Positions 36,281 to 45,581 of a stretch of DNA of 64,000 nt are shown piece after piece. The notes under the pieces were generated by a model. That model was not told where the DNA came from and ran no database searches. It was given only the letters and a program-made list of their open reading frames with translations. The position numbers were made by a program, and so were the translations under genes. The stretch is from Flavobacterium psychrotrophum (GTDB lineage: Bacteria; Bacteroidota; Bacteroidia; Flavobacteriales; Flavobacteriaceae). The stretch covers positions 310,001 through 374,000 of the forward strand of contig NZ_CP031557.1 in NCBI RefSeq assembly GCF_003403075.1, read 5' to 3'. The stretch's first letter is position 1. Every line of letters starts with the position of its first letter.

Positions 36281-37573
36281 ATGGAAAATGATACGGCCGG
36301 TAAAAATCTATCCGGCTTTTATACCAAAAACCCTGTACTAAAAAATAAAGAATTCCGTGCTTACCTTTGCCTGCGTTTTGGGCTGTTCTTTGCCTTAAGC
36401 ATGCAGATTACCACAATTTTTTACTGGGTATACCAAATAACTAACGATAAACTTTCACTAGGCTTTGTAGGCCTTGCCGAAGTTATACCTGCGGTAGGCT
36501 GCTCACTTCTTGCAGGGCATTATGTAGACCTTTCAGAAAAGCGCAAAATGGTGCTTGCCTGCGTAATTTCTTATGTAGTGCTTGGGGTATCGCTGTATAC
36601 ACTTACAACACCTTTTTCGTTTGAAAAGCTGGGGCTTCACACTACGCTGTATCTTATATACTTCCTGGTGTTTGTAGGCGGTGTTATACGGTCGTTTATG
36701 GGGCCATCGCTGTTTTCATTATTCGGGCTTGTGGTGGCAGATCGTAAGCTTTATGCAAACGGAACCAGCTGGAGCAGTATGGCATTACAGCTAGGGGCAG
36801 TACTGGGGCCTCTTGTAGCAGGTGTAATGATTGCCATAGACGGTGTTGTAACCGGAATGTTTGCGGTAGTGTTTATCCAGATTTTATTGCTGTTTCCTAT
36901 TATATATATAAAGACTAAACCAGTAGTTAAAAAAGAACAGCGCGAACCCATATTGCAAAGCCTTTCGCAAGGATTACGTTTTGTTGTAAAAACACCTGCC
37001 CTTTTAGGGGCACAGCTGCTCGATATGTTCTCTGTACTTTTTGGCGGAGCCATAGCATTATTGCCGGTGTACCAAAAAGAAATACTGCATGTAGATGAGG
37101 TCGGATTTGGGTTATTGCGTTCGGCACCGGGAGTAGGTGCGCTCATAACGCTGGGTATCCTGGCATTTTTTCCGTTAAAGACAAATCCGGGTAAAAAGCT
37201 GTTTGCTGCTGTAGCCGGCTTTGCCCTTTGCATCATTACTTTTGGGCTTTCTACTAATTTTGTATTGTCGTTTGCGGCGCTGATGTTTAGTGGTATGTTC
37301 GATGCCATTAGCGTAGTGGTGCGCGGTACGATACTTCAGCTTGTAACACCAGACCATATGCGGGGCAGGGTAGCCTCTGTAAATACCATATTTATAAGTA
37401 GTAGTAATGAGCTTGGTGACTTTGAAAGTGGCGTTATGGCACACTGGCTGGGTACGGTAAGGGCTGTAGTAACCGGGGGCTGTATAACGCTTGGGGTTAT
37501 TATGGTAACGTTTTTTGCTGCTCCGGAACTGCGTAAGTTTGATTTTGAAGAAGATCATGACAAGCAACAATAA
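36281..37573 (+). CDS. MFS transporter
   Basis: A 430-residue transporter with about 12 membrane spans in two halves joined by a basic loop (KTKPVVKKEQREP, about 205-217). The layout and the motifs GFVGLAEVIPAVGCSLLAGHYVDLSEKRKM (loop 2-3 motif, D-x-S-x-R/K form) match the MFS_3/enterobactin-exporter-like group, which exports siderophores, drugs or similar compounds. Substrate is unknown. It appears to be a single gene; a hairpin follows the stop. Confidence 0.88.
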   Translation: MENDTAGKNLSGFYTKNPVLKNKEFRAYLCLRFGLFFALSMQITTIFYWVYQITNDKLSLGFVGLAEVIPAVGCSLLAGHYVDLSEKRKMVLACVISYVVLGVSLYTLTTPFSFEKLGLHTTLYLIYFLVFVGGVIRSFMGPSLFSLFGLVVADRKLYANGTSWSSMALQLGAVLGPLVAGVMIAIDGVVTGMFAVVFIQILLLFPIIYIKTKPVVKKEQREPILQSLSQGLRFVVKTPALLGAQLLDMFSVLFGGAIALLPVYQKEILHVDEVGFGLLRSAPGVGALITLGILAFFPLKTNPGKKLFAAVAGFALCIITFGLSTNFVLSFAALMFSGMFDAISVVVRGTILQLVTPDHMRGRVASVNTIFISSSNELGDFESGVMAHWLGTVRAVVTGGCITLGVIMVTFFAAPELRKFDFEEDHDKQQ

Positions 37574-37587
37574 AAATATAGCATTAA

Positions 37588-37614
37588 AAAGGCCCGTGCA
37601 TAACACGGGCCTTT
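37588..37614. terminator. Terminator after the MFS gene
   Basis: AAAGGCCCGTG/CACGGGCCTTT, 11-bp stem with loop CATAA. The T-run is short on the plus strand and better on the minus strand. Confidence 0.75.
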
Positions 37615-37981
37615 AAAAAAGAAGAAAGTTGCTTGTTTGCATTTTATCATTCCTTCAGCTTATTATCTGTTTGCTTCCTAAAGTACAGTTTTACAAGTTC
37701 CGTTCCCCTCCGTCACTATCTGTAGTTTGCTTGGCACCCATCATTTAAGCGAACTTTAAAATGGTATTTAAATCTATTACTAAAGTAAATAAAATTACAT
37801 TTGCTTTATCGCCGGGTGATACTTTTATTGAAAATTTAGAGAAATCTTTTTTTTGCTAAAAAATATGTGGGTTAATTGCTGAAAGTGCTCAATGTTTGTG
37901 TTAAATGTACAGTAATTAACAACCTTCTAAAACGTTGTAGTAGGTGTTTGTCTTATCTTATTATGCTTAAAAATGCTAATC
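37615..37981. other. 367-base gap with no clear gene
   Basis: A/T-rich. It holds repeat-like words near 37690-37735 (CCCCTCCGTCACT also resembles 52401-52411). A 32-codon open frame at 37761-37859 on the plus strand has no promoter or support. I see no RNA gene. Confidence 0.4.
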
Positions 37982-39229
37982 TCACATTTTTTCTGCTAAA
38001 AGGCTTACCGTTTCACCTTCGCTTTTGCTAATCACGATGGTTGCAATACCATTGCCAATAAAATTAGTTATTGCTCTGGCCTCACTCATAAATTTATCTA
38101 CACCCAGCAAAAAGGCTAAACCTTCTACAGGAATTTTATGTATGGCCGTAAGCGTTGATGCCAGTACCACAAAACCGCTGCCGGTAACACCCGCTGCGCC
38201 CTTGCTGGTTATCATTAATAAACCTATTATAGTTAGTATTTCTGTAAAAGAAAGATGCACATCATACAACTGGGCAAGGAAGATTACCGACATTGAAAGA
38301 TAAATCGATGTGCCATCTAAATTAAAAGAATAGCCTGTAGGCACTACAAGCCCCACCACCTCTTTACTGCAACCGGTTTTCTGGAGTTTTTCCATGAGAT
38401 TAGGTAAAGCGGTTTCAGATGATGAGGTACCCAATATAATAATGAGTTCCTCCTTTATATATTTAAGAAACTCCAGGATGCTTATTTTGTAATAGCGCAA
38501 TATGCTACCTAATATTCCAAAAATAAACACCGCCATAGTAATATATACAGCACCCATTAATCTTGCCAACGGTATGAGGGTATGCAGGCCAAACTTGCCA
38601 ACTGTAAATGCCATGGCGCCAAAAGCACCTACCGGGGCAAGGTACATTACAAACTTTAGCAGCTTAAATACAAAACCCGATACTTTGTAGAGGTAACCTA
38701 TAACTACTTCGCGTTTTTTATAATAGTTTAGGGCTACACCGCAAATAATTGCCGCCAGTAGCACCTGCAACGTTACATTGTCCAAAAAAAATTGTAGCCA
38801 GCTAAACGTACTGCTCTTATCAACGTACTTAGAGGCATCTTGCAGGGTAAGCCCTGACCGGTCTATATGGCCGGGTTTAAGCACATAAGCTACCGCAACA
38901 CCTATGGCAAGGGCAAATGTGGTAACGATCTCAAAATATATGAGTGACTTAACGCCAATGCGGCCTACCTTTTTAAGATCGCCCATACCGCTAATACCAA
39001 GCACTATGGTTAGAAAGATAATAGGTCCTATAAATACTTTGATCAGCTCAATAAAATACTTGCCTACATTTTCGAGCTTAACCGCTTGTTCAGGATGATA
39101 ATGCCCTAATACTACACCCGACGTGATGGCGATCAAAACCCAAAAGGTTAGATTGGTAACTATCTTAAGCAGGAAAACCTGTGTTTTGCTAAAATCGCGA
39201 TCCATTTGTTTGTTTTTATAGTTGTACAA
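37982..39229 (-). CDS. Dicarboxylate/amino acid:cation symporter (DAACS family)
   Basis: A 415-residue secondary transporter of the GltP/DctA family with eight spans and two re-entrant loops. Motifs include SSSETALPNLMEKL (HP1 serine-rich loop), GYSFNLDGTSIYLS (the NxDG substrate/Na+ motif), TSKGAAGVTGSGF (HP2) and DKFMSEARAITNFIGN (usual D-R-T-N helix, with A-I-T-N here). It takes up glutamate, aspartate or C4-dicarboxylates with H+ or Na+. The ATG at 39205 (MDRDFSK) is an alternative start. It lies 15 bases after the helical-protein gene and is probably in the same transcript. Confidence 0.9.
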   Translation of the reverse strand: MYNYKNKQMDRDFSKTQVFLLKIVTNLTFWVLIAITSGVVLGHYHPEQAVKLENVGKYFIELIKVFIGPIIFLTIVLGISGMGDLKKVGRIGVKSLIYFEIVTTFALAIGVAVAYVLKPGHIDRSGLTLQDASKYVDKSSTFSWLQFFLDNVTLQVLLAAIICGVALNYYKKREVVIGYLYKVSGFVFKLLKFVMYLAPVGAFGAMAFTVGKFGLHTLIPLARLMGAVYITMAVFIFGILGSILRYYKISILEFLKYIKEELIIILGTSSSETALPNLMEKLQKTGCSKEVVGLVVPTGYSFNLDGTSIYLSMSVIFLAQLYDVHLSFTEILTIIGLLMITSKGAAGVTGSGFVVLASTLTAIHKIPVEGLAFLLGVDKFMSEARAITNFIGNGIATIVISKSEGETVSLLAEKM

Positions 39230-39244
39230 GATAGCAATAAGCGC

Positions 39245-39796
39245 TTATAATTTTATTTTCTGCAAAATTTCTTTAGCTGCTGCTTTGTAAGCGGCGGTAT
39301 GTTTTATAAAATCTTCCTGTAATATACGTTGTAGTTCGGGGTATATCCAGGGTTCTGATTTACCAAGCAGATAGAGGGTACGCATAGCATATGCTTTATT
39401 AGCCACTTTACCCCCGGGGTTAATAAGCCAGTCAAAACAGGCTTCAGTTATTTGCTGTAGTTGTTGACTGCTAACAAAGTCTTTTTGCTTTTGATGCTGC
39501 GTTATTGCAAACAGGCATATTTTAGAAACAGAGCGTATGGCACCATCATTCCTGTATTTAGAAAGTGTGTCGCAAAATTGTGGCAGGTATTCGGTTAACC
39601 ATACTATTTTATTTTCCAGTACAAGCTCCAGTATCCAGCAGGCTTTGTGGTGGTTTTTGCCTGTAATATCTAAAGCGCAGCTAATAAGCACAGGTAGCAG
39701 TTCTTTATCCTGAAATACAAAGCCAGATAATCTGTCGCGCACCGGGCGGTGGGCAGTGCTGTTTGCAATCTCAATTATAAAGTCCTGCGGGTTCAT
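39245..39796 (-). CDS. All-helical protein, HEAT-like, unknown function
   Basis: A 183-residue cytoplasmic protein made of repeated amphipathic helices (ACWILELVLE, WLTEYLPQFCDTLS, RSVSKICLFAITQ, AYAMRTLYLLGK), which suggests a short ARM/HEAT-type solenoid. I do not recognise a family with an assigned role. An exact -7 element (39816-39823, minus strand) lies 20 bases upstream. It precedes the DAACS symporter gene by 15 bases, so the two are probably co-transcribed; a link in function is not evident. Confidence 0.7.
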   Translation of the reverse strand: MNPQDFIIEIANSTAHRPVRDRLSGFVFQDKELLPVLISCALDITGKNHHKACWILELVLENKIVWLTEYLPQFCDTLSKYRNDGAIRSVSKICLFAITQHQKQKDFVSSQQLQQITEACFDWLINPGGKVANKAYAMRTLYLLGKSEPWIYPELQRILQEDFIKHTAAYKAAAKEILQKIKL

Positions 39797-39815
39797 GTGC
39801 TTAAATTCAGTCTTT

Positions 39816-39823
39816 CAAAAATA
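39816..39823 (-). promoter_or_regulatory. -7 element for the helical protein and symporter
   Basis: Reads TATTTTTG on the minus strand, an exact match, next to the terminator of the upstream gene. Confidence 0.5.
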
Positions 39824-39829
39824 TAAAAA

Positions 39830-39856
39830 AAGGCGGAGCCGCAATGGCTCCGCCTT
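39830..39856 (-). terminator. Terminator after the T9SS type A cargo gene
   Basis: AAGGCGGAGCC/GGCTCCGCCTT stem with loop GCAAT; on the minus strand the stem is followed by a T-run. Confidence 0.85.
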
Positions 39857-39877
39857 CAACAATAGCTATGGGAAGGC

Positions 39878-41026
39878 TTATTGTTTGATAAACATTTTAG
39901 TAGATTGTGTGTTTTGTCCACTAACTTTTATCAGGTAACTTCCGTTAGCAAGGCCTTCAATGTTAATAGCAGAAGCTGTTCCGCTCAATGTACCTTGTAG
40001 TAATGTTTTGCCTGTAACATCATATACAACATAGCTTTCGGCATTTTTACCGTTTGACATATTTATATTCAGTACTGTATTAGCAGGATTAGGATATAGT
40101 GTGAATGCCGTTGCATACGGGTTATTTACACTGGCGGTACAATCTGCATCAAGCTCTATTTCAATTTCATTAGATACATAGTAAAGACCGTTTAGTTTAC
40201 CTACACATTGAATTGTGGTCGTAGCATATTCTTCGGCACTGTATGTAAATGTAGAATCGTTTGCTCCTTCAATATCTTCGTAATAATCTACATCAGCGCG
40301 TTTAACCTGCCAGTAATATTCATCATATTCAAGTCCGTTTGTAAGGCTGGCTGTAGCTGTTTCGCCGGCGCAAAGCACCTTTTTGCCATCAATAACCGGG
40401 GTAATGTTTTCTATATTACAGTTAAGGTTTGCATTTACAATAATAGGTGGCGATGTTGATGTGCTCATAGGGCAAACTGCAGGTGCAGCAACAACGCGGT
40501 AAACTCCCGGCTCTGTAATTGTGTATGTAATTGCTGTGGCTCCCTCTATAGGCTCGCCATCTTTGTACCACTGCACTATAGTATAAGGAGACGAAACTGT
40601 GTTTGTAATACTGTCGCCTTCGCATATGTAGAACCCGGTTTCATATTGGTAAACTACCGTTTCTGTATATTGATGTTCTATCAACAGGCTTGCCCAGTTG
40701 TAGCTGTCTATAAGTAAAACGTTAGAATCAAAAGTTTCTCCATCTTTTGTAACTACTACTTTAATGTTATTAACATCGTAAGTATACCAGTCATAGGTAA
40801 AGCTGGCGCTTGTAGCACCTTCAACAGGGCGATATATCCCGTCTGAAAAATATACAGGTACAGCATACCATTGATAGCTGTCATAGGTTACATCTCCTGT
40901 AACGGTAGCAGTACCATAAGATTCAAAAGAGGGGCATAGCATAGTATCTCCCTCAATGGTTGGTGCCTGTGCATAGGCCGAAAACGTGAGGCCAAGCCAA
41001 CACGAAACAAGTAATAATAATTTCAT
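39878..41026 (-). CDS. T9SS type A sorting-domain protein with Ig-like repeats
   Basis: A 382-residue secreted protein. A signal peptide ends AYAQ (residue 20). Three or four Ig-like modules follow, with repeated motifs such as YDSYQWYAVPV, IVQWYKDGEPIEGAT and YDEYYWQVKRA, each with a Cys pair in several modules. The last 80 residues (FTLYPNPANTVLNI, YDVTGKTLL, GLANGSYLIKV, KMFIKQ) form a type A sorting domain for T9SS export. Likely displayed on the surface or released; ligand unknown. A triple GTGACA repeat lies about 100-130 bases upstream. Confidence 0.88.
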   Translation of the reverse strand: MKLLLLVSCWLGLTFSAYAQAPTIEGDTMLCPSFESYGTATVTGDVTYDSYQWYAVPVYFSDGIYRPVEGATSASFTYDWYTYDVNNIKVVVTKDGETFDSNVLLIDSYNWASLLIEHQYTETVVYQYETGFYICEGDSITNTVSSPYTIVQWYKDGEPIEGATAITYTITEPGVYRVVAAPAVCPMSTSTSPPIIVNANLNCNIENITPVIDGKKVLCAGETATASLTNGLEYDEYYWQVKRADVDYYEDIEGANDSTFTYSAEEYATTTIQCVGKLNGLYYVSNEIEIELDADCTASVNNPYATAFTLYPNPANTVLNINMSNGKNAESYVVYDVTGKTLLQGTLSGTASAINIEGLANGSYLIKVSGQNTQSTKMFIKQ

Positions 41027-41125
41027 AGCAATACGTTTTTGAATTAATTAAAAAATTGTAGTTAATAGAAAGGATAAAATTAACCATTCAATCCGCTTGA
41101 TTGCTAAGTTGCTCAGTGATAAAGC

Positions 41126-41153
41126 GTGACACCCTGCGTGACATTATGTGACA
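41126..41153. repeat. Three GTGACA direct repeats
   Basis: GTGACA at 41126, 41138 and 41148, spaced 12 and 10 bases, in the gap before the T9SS cargo gene. Possibly a regulator site or a decayed repeat. Confidence 0.4.
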
Positions 41154-41157
41154 TTGC

Positions 41158-43299
41158 CTAAAAATTATAGGATACGCCCATATTACCATAGTAATTAACA
41201 GGTAAGCCGGGATAGTAATAGCGTGGAGGTGCTCCATTAGCACCTGTTGCATTTACCAATACCATAGAAGCATAGTGTGTATCAGTAATATTATTTACAC
41301 CTGCCGAGATATGCAGGCCAAGGCCAAAACCTGTAGTGTAACGCCAGCCTGCTTTTGCATTAAGCAAATTATAGCTGCTGTTATAAACGGTGTTGGCATC
41401 ATTTATTGGGGTAGTGCCGGTGTAATAATAATCAGAGCTAAGGTACAGCCCATGTGGTATATTTAAGGTTAAACCAGCATTAACTTTAGTTGAAGGAACA
41501 CCCGTAAGGTCGTTACCGCTATAGTCAATGTCATTGTTTACAAATTCTTTAAATTCATATTTACCTACAGACAGGGCGGTGTAAGGAATAAGAGTCCACC
41601 CACTAGCCGTTTCCAAGTTATATGTTAACGGTATGATGTAAGATGCAGATGCTTCAATGCCCTGGTGTAGTGTCTTGCCTGCGTTTACGCCAATGTACTG
41701 GTCATCGCCCACACGCTGCGCTACAAGCAGGTCGTTTATTTCCATACGGTACAGGCTCAGGTCAAGATACAGTTTACGGTCAAAATAAAATTGTTTGGTA
41801 CCAAGTTCTATGTTATAACCATTCTCAGGCTTAATGTTTGGGTTTATAGTTCCACTTGCGGTAAGTGTTTCTTCAATTGCCGGCAATGAGAAGCCACGGC
41901 TTAGGGATGCATACACGGTTTGATATTCTGATGGCTTAAATAATAATGATACCTGCGGCGACCAGATGCCGTCATAGCTGTAGTTTTGAGTTGAAGCAGC
42001 ACTTGCATGAAAAGTATTGTTGAGGTTAAAACTGGTCTTGTTATAATTTACACCCGCCTGTAGTTCTAACTTTTTACTAAACTCCAGCCTAAGCTGCGCA
42101 AACGCATTAATAAAATCCCTGTCCTGTTTGTTGGCAGTAAGCCTGTCGCCCTGTAGCGTCCCGTTGCCGTTATTGTCCTGGTAATTGTTTTCGAGAGTGC
42201 CGCCATCATAACCATCCTTAAAATATTCAATTCCCGCAATAAAATGAGTTGCAATAGCACCGAGTTTTGTATTTCCGGTAAACTGTGTACGCCCACCGTA
42301 GCCTGTGCTGTTTTGTTTAAGAATGTCAAAGGGGCGCGGCTCATAACTATCTTTCGCATTTATAAAAACAGAGGTTGCATTACTCAACCAGTTGGTAATT
42401 TTAAAGTCATACGCCAGTCCGCCCATATAGCTGTGGTATTGTTCATATCCCTTGCTTGCCGCCCAGGTAGGTGCCGCCGCCCGTGGGTTGTTATCAAAGC
42501 TTGTTTTAGATACCGAACTGGGTATGTATGCCTTCATGTAGGTATAGTTGCCAAAGTAAGTAAGCTTGCTGCTTTCCTTGCGGAAAAGATCGCCTGCCAG
42601 CGTAACACCCTCACGGTAGTAGCTGCTGTTTTTGCGCCAGCCATCACTTTCCAGTTTATGATAATTAATATTCAGGCTTCCGCTTTTAGTGTTGTAGCCA
42701 TAATTATAGGTGTTTTTTAGTAACCCGAACGATCCTGCCGTGGCACTTACAGTTGCGGTGCTTCGCTCGCCTGTGGCATATTTTGGGTCAATCAGTATTG
42801 CACCGCCTAGCCCGGCACCATACAGGCTACTAAGTGGGCCCTTTATTACTTCGATTTTGTTGATTACTTCAAGGTCAATGTCTTCAATGGTAGTTTCGCT
42901 GTCGCCGGATGTAAGGGGAATGCTTCCATAAAATGCCCGAATCTTGTTAGTGCCATAGGGTGTTCGTGCCCCTATACCGCGTATAGAAATGCGGTTGGTA
43001 TTAATGGCCCCACTTTGCATTTGCACACCGGGCAGGGTGTTTAGTACTGTAGCAATATTTGTATTGTCATTGCGCTGAATATCTTTTGCGCTTACTATAC
43101 TTATAGATGCAGGGGCATCTAGAGGGCGGTTGCTAATGTGGTAATTGCTTATTATTACAGCCGGTATGGCATAGCCTACAGTGTAGCATACCGTAAGTTT
43201 AGTGGTGTCAAGTGCTGTAGTTTGCTTTTGGATGGTATCCTGAGCAAAGGCAATGGTTGAAAATAATATGAATGTGGTGGCTAGCAGTTTTTTTAACAT
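41158..43299 (-). CDS. TonB-dependent receptor
   Basis: A 713-residue outer-membrane importer. I start at the ATG at 43299 (MLKKLLATTFILFSTIAFAQ, a clean signal peptide); a longer frame from 43401 adds 34 residues without signal character. The plug (about 50-165) holds VLNTLPGVQMQSG, IRGIGARTPYGTNKIRAFY and EVIKGPLSSLYGAGLGGAILI. The barrel ends NMGVSYNF with a terminal Phe. It has no N-terminal CarboxypepD-type domain, unlike the first receptor in the window. The plug style resembles FecA/siderophore-type receptors, but the ligand cannot be assigned. Confidence 0.9.
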   Translation of the reverse strand: MLKKLLATTFILFSTIAFAQDTIQKQTTALDTTKLTVCYTVGYAIPAVIISNYHISNRPLDAPASISIVSAKDIQRNDNTNIATVLNTLPGVQMQSGAINTNRISIRGIGARTPYGTNKIRAFYGSIPLTSGDSETTIEDIDLEVINKIEVIKGPLSSLYGAGLGGAILIDPKYATGERSTATVSATAGSFGLLKNTYNYGYNTKSGSLNINYHKLESDGWRKNSSYYREGVTLAGDLFRKESSKLTYFGNYTYMKAYIPSSVSKTSFDNNPRAAAPTWAASKGYEQYHSYMGGLAYDFKITNWLSNATSVFINAKDSYEPRPFDILKQNSTGYGGRTQFTGNTKLGAIATHFIAGIEYFKDGYDGGTLENNYQDNNGNGTLQGDRLTANKQDRDFINAFAQLRLEFSKKLELQAGVNYNKTSFNLNNTFHASAASTQNYSYDGIWSPQVSLLFKPSEYQTVYASLSRGFSLPAIEETLTASGTINPNIKPENGYNIELGTKQFYFDRKLYLDLSLYRMEINDLLVAQRVGDDQYIGVNAGKTLHQGIEASASYIIPLTYNLETASGWTLIPYTALSVGKYEFKEFVNNDIDYSGNDLTGVPSTKVNAGLTLNIPHGLYLSSDYYYTGTTPINDANTVYNSSYNLLNAKAGWRYTTGFGLGLHISAGVNNITDTHYASMVLVNATGANGAPPRYYYPGLPVNYYGNMGVSYNF

Positions 43300-43331
43300 T
43301 TGATTAGTTCTGGTTATAAGTGCATTTAAGA

Positions 43332-43482
43332 TTTTACCACAGCGAACACAAAGGCTTTCACAAAGTATACTATGTAGATCGCATTTGGCGTAAGGACACA
43401 AGACTTTGTGTTCTTTAGATTGCTATTATAATCGCGAAGCTTGGTGCTCCCTGTGAAAAACCTTGTGTCCCTTGTGGTAAAA
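43332..43482. repeat. 151-base imperfect inverted-repeat element
   Basis: The ends TTTTACCACA and TGTGGTAAAA are perfect inverted copies, and the similarity continues inward for about 30 bases (ACACAA and TTTCACA words). A second small hairpin with GGACACAA/TTGTGTTC lies inside. Non-coding, mobile-repeat-like. Confidence 0.55.
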
Positions 43483-43500
43483 AATACATGTAAAATTAAA

Positions 43501-43534
43501 AAAAATCCTGCGGTTTTGCGGCCGCAGGATTTTT
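43501..43534 (-). terminator. Terminator after the sugar dehydrogenase gene
   Basis: A 13-bp stem AAAAATCCTGCGG/CCGCAGGATTTTT, followed by T-rich sequence on the minus strand. Confidence 0.85.
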
Positions 43535-43564
43535 CAGAAAAATAATATAGCAAGATGAAAAAAA

Positions 43565-44836
43565 CTATTTTGTGGCGGTAACCTTCCATAGGGTATTACC
43601 GCTGTCGTCGTTAACCAGAAGCGATCCGTCATTCAGTACGGTAACATCTACCGGGCGTCCGTATGCTTTGGCTTTTTCGGCATCGGCTAAAAATCCGGTA
43701 AGAAAATCTTCCGGTTGGCCGGGTTTACCATCTTTAAACGGAACAAACAGTACTTTATAACCGGTAAGCGAAGCACTATTCCATGAACCGTGCTGGCCTA
43801 TAAAAGCGCCATTCTTATACTTTTCAGGAAATGCGTCTTTAGTATAAAACGCAAGCCCTAATGATGCTGTGTGCGCTCCCACGGGAACATCGGGTACTAT
43901 GGCTTTTGCTACCAGCTTTTTGCCCTGGCCTTTCATGCGAGGGTCTTCAATCTGTCCGTAGTATGAATAGGGCCATCCGTAAAAACCACCCTCTTTAACG
44001 CTGGTAATATAATCGGGCACCAGGCCGTCGCCCAGTTCGTCGCGTTCATTAACGGCAGTCCATAGTTGTTTTGTAACCGGATTCCAGTCCATGCCCACCG
44101 GGTTACGTAGCCCGCTGGCATACACACGCTCGCCGGTACCATCGGGGTTTACCTCCAGTATGTTGGCACGGCGTACCTCATTACTCATGCCATGCTCTGC
44201 TACGTTACTGCCAGACCCTACAGATATGTATATCTTAGATCCATCTGCACTGGCTATCAGGTTGCGCGTCCAGTGGTTGTTGTAGCCACCCGCAGGTAGT
44301 TCTACTATTTTTTTGCCTTTGCCTTGTAACTTGGTGTCACCATCTTTATAAGGGTATTGGTACAATCCATCGGTATTGGCAACATAAAAACTGTTGTTTA
44401 ATACTAACAGGCCATAGGGTTGGTTAAGGTCTTCGGCAAAAACCACACGGGTTTCAAAAGTGCCGTCTTTATCTTTATCACGAAATAGTGTTATCTGGTC
44501 TGCACTCGATGCAGTGCCGCTTTCGGCTACAAAAATGTCGCCATTAGGTGCTATATAGGTATTTCGCGGGTTCTTAAGGTCGCCTGCAAATTTGGTTACT
44601 GTAAACCCGGTAGGTGCTTTAGGGGTATTAGTACCCCAGTCTTCCATGCCGTTTCTATGGGTAACACTTTCGGTTGCAAAAGGTGCCGGCAGGTTTAGCG
44701 GGCCTATGGCTGTTTGCACCGTAGTGCCGCCTTCTGCCTTAGCTTCCTGCTTTTCTTCTTTATCAAGTTTTTCTTTTTTACAGGCAGTAAGGCACAGGGC
44801 ACCGGCAAGGGCTATAGAAAATAATGCGGTTTTCAT
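43565..44836 (-). CDS. PQQ-type sugar (sorbosone/glucose) dehydrogenase lipoprotein
   Basis: A 423-residue exported protein. From the ATG at 44836 it has a lipoprotein signal MKTALFSIALAGALCLTAC (C19). The fold is a six-bladed propeller of the GDH-B/L-sorbosone dehydrogenase family, seen in NPRNTYIAPNGDIFVAESG, YGLLVLNNSFYVANTDGLYQY, YASGLRNPVGMDWNP and GQHGSWNSASLTGYKV. Members use PQQ to oxidise sugars in the periplasm. Some relatives bind no cofactor, so activity is not certain. An upstream ATG at 44869 only adds residues before the signal. Confidence 0.85.
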   Translation of the reverse strand: MKTALFSIALAGALCLTACKKEKLDKEEKQEAKAEGGTTVQTAIGPLNLPAPFATESVTHRNGMEDWGTNTPKAPTGFTVTKFAGDLKNPRNTYIAPNGDIFVAESGTASSADQITLFRDKDKDGTFETRVVFAEDLNQPYGLLVLNNSFYVANTDGLYQYPYKDGDTKLQGKGKKIVELPAGGYNNHWTRNLIASADGSKIYISVGSGSNVAEHGMSNEVRRANILEVNPDGTGERVYASGLRNPVGMDWNPVTKQLWTAVNERDELGDGLVPDYITSVKEGGFYGWPYSYYGQIEDPRMKGQGKKLVAKAIVPDVPVGAHTASLGLAFYTKDAFPEKYKNGAFIGQHGSWNSASLTGYKVLFVPFKDGKPGQPEDFLTGFLADAEKAKAYGRPVDVTVLNDGSLLVNDDSGNTLWKVTATK

Positions 44837-44990
44837 GAGTGGTATTATTGATGGAAAATTAATAATCACACTAATTTAGTTGTAAACCTCCTTTATGTTG
44901 TGTTAAACGGCTGAATATTAAAGCTAATTTAACATTCATAAAAAAAGTAGAAAATACCGTTAAGCATATAAGTCGCTGTGGTACAATTAG

Positions 44991-44998
44991 TATATTTG
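44991..44998 (+). promoter_or_regulatory. -7 element for hpt
   Basis: TATATTTG, an exact match, 28 bases before the GTG start. Confidence 0.5.
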
Positions 44999-45026
44999 CA
45001 ATTCAATTACAACTCAATATACACAG

Positions 45027-45557
45027 GTGATACAGCTTCACGACAAACACTTTGTCCCTTTTCTATCTGCCGCAGACCTCGATGCTACACTTCAGCGTAT
45101 GGCAAAACAGGTTACAGAAGACCTTAAGGGCGAAACTCCCATATTCATTGGGGTGCTTAATGGTGCCTTTATGGTAGTTTCAGATTTTGTAAAACATTAT
45201 AAAGGTAACTGCGAAGTAAGCTTTGTAAAAGTAGCTTCTTATGAAGGTACAGGCAGCACGGGCGAAGTAAAGCAACTCATTGGCCTTAGCCAGAGCCTTG
45301 CAGGGCGCAGCGTGGTTATAATAGAAGATATTGTAGACACGGGCAATACCATAGAAGAACTGAAAAGAATGTTTGAAGGCCAGGGGGTAAAGCAGCTTAA
45401 GATAGCTACGCTTTTTTTTAAGCCCGAAGCCTACACTAAAAACGTACCGCTGGATTATATAGGCTTTGAAATACCCAATAAGTTTATTGTAGGGTATGGC
45501 CTTGATTATGATGGCCTGGGCCGCAACCTACCCGAAATTTACCAGTTAAAGGAATAA
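45027..45557 (+). CDS. hpt: Hypoxanthine phosphoribosyltransferase
   Basis: A 176-residue purine-salvage enzyme that joins hypoxanthine or guanine to PRPP. The PRPP loop is VVIIEDIVDTGNT, and the base-binding segment DYIGFEIPNKFIVGYGLDY is present. The start is GTG (45027), directly before the conserved IQLHDKHFVPF; no ATG is available nearby. adk follows after 24 bases and is likely co-transcribed. Confidence 0.94.
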   Translation: MIQLHDKHFVPFLSAADLDATLQRMAKQVTEDLKGETPIFIGVLNGAFMVVSDFVKHYKGNCEVSFVKVASYEGTGSTGEVKQLIGLSQSLAGRSVVIIEDIVDTGNTIEELKRMFEGQGVKQLKIATLFFKPEAYTKNVPLDYIGFEIPNKFIVGYGLDYDGLGRNLPEIYQLKE

Positions 45558-45581
45558 ATACTAAACACAATCTATACAACA

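Noticed and set aside
36751..37308. 185-residue minus-strand frame opposite the MFS gene
   Set aside because: Antisense shadow of a transporter with clear family motifs.
37761..37859. 32-codon frame in the gap before the symporter
   Set aside because: No promoter, no family resemblance and A/T-rich composition; chance is the simpler explanation.
43326..43589. 87-residue open frame on the minus strand
   Set aside because: It spans a repeat element and a terminator, overlaps the end of the sugar dehydrogenase gene in another frame, and its residues look like translated repeat.
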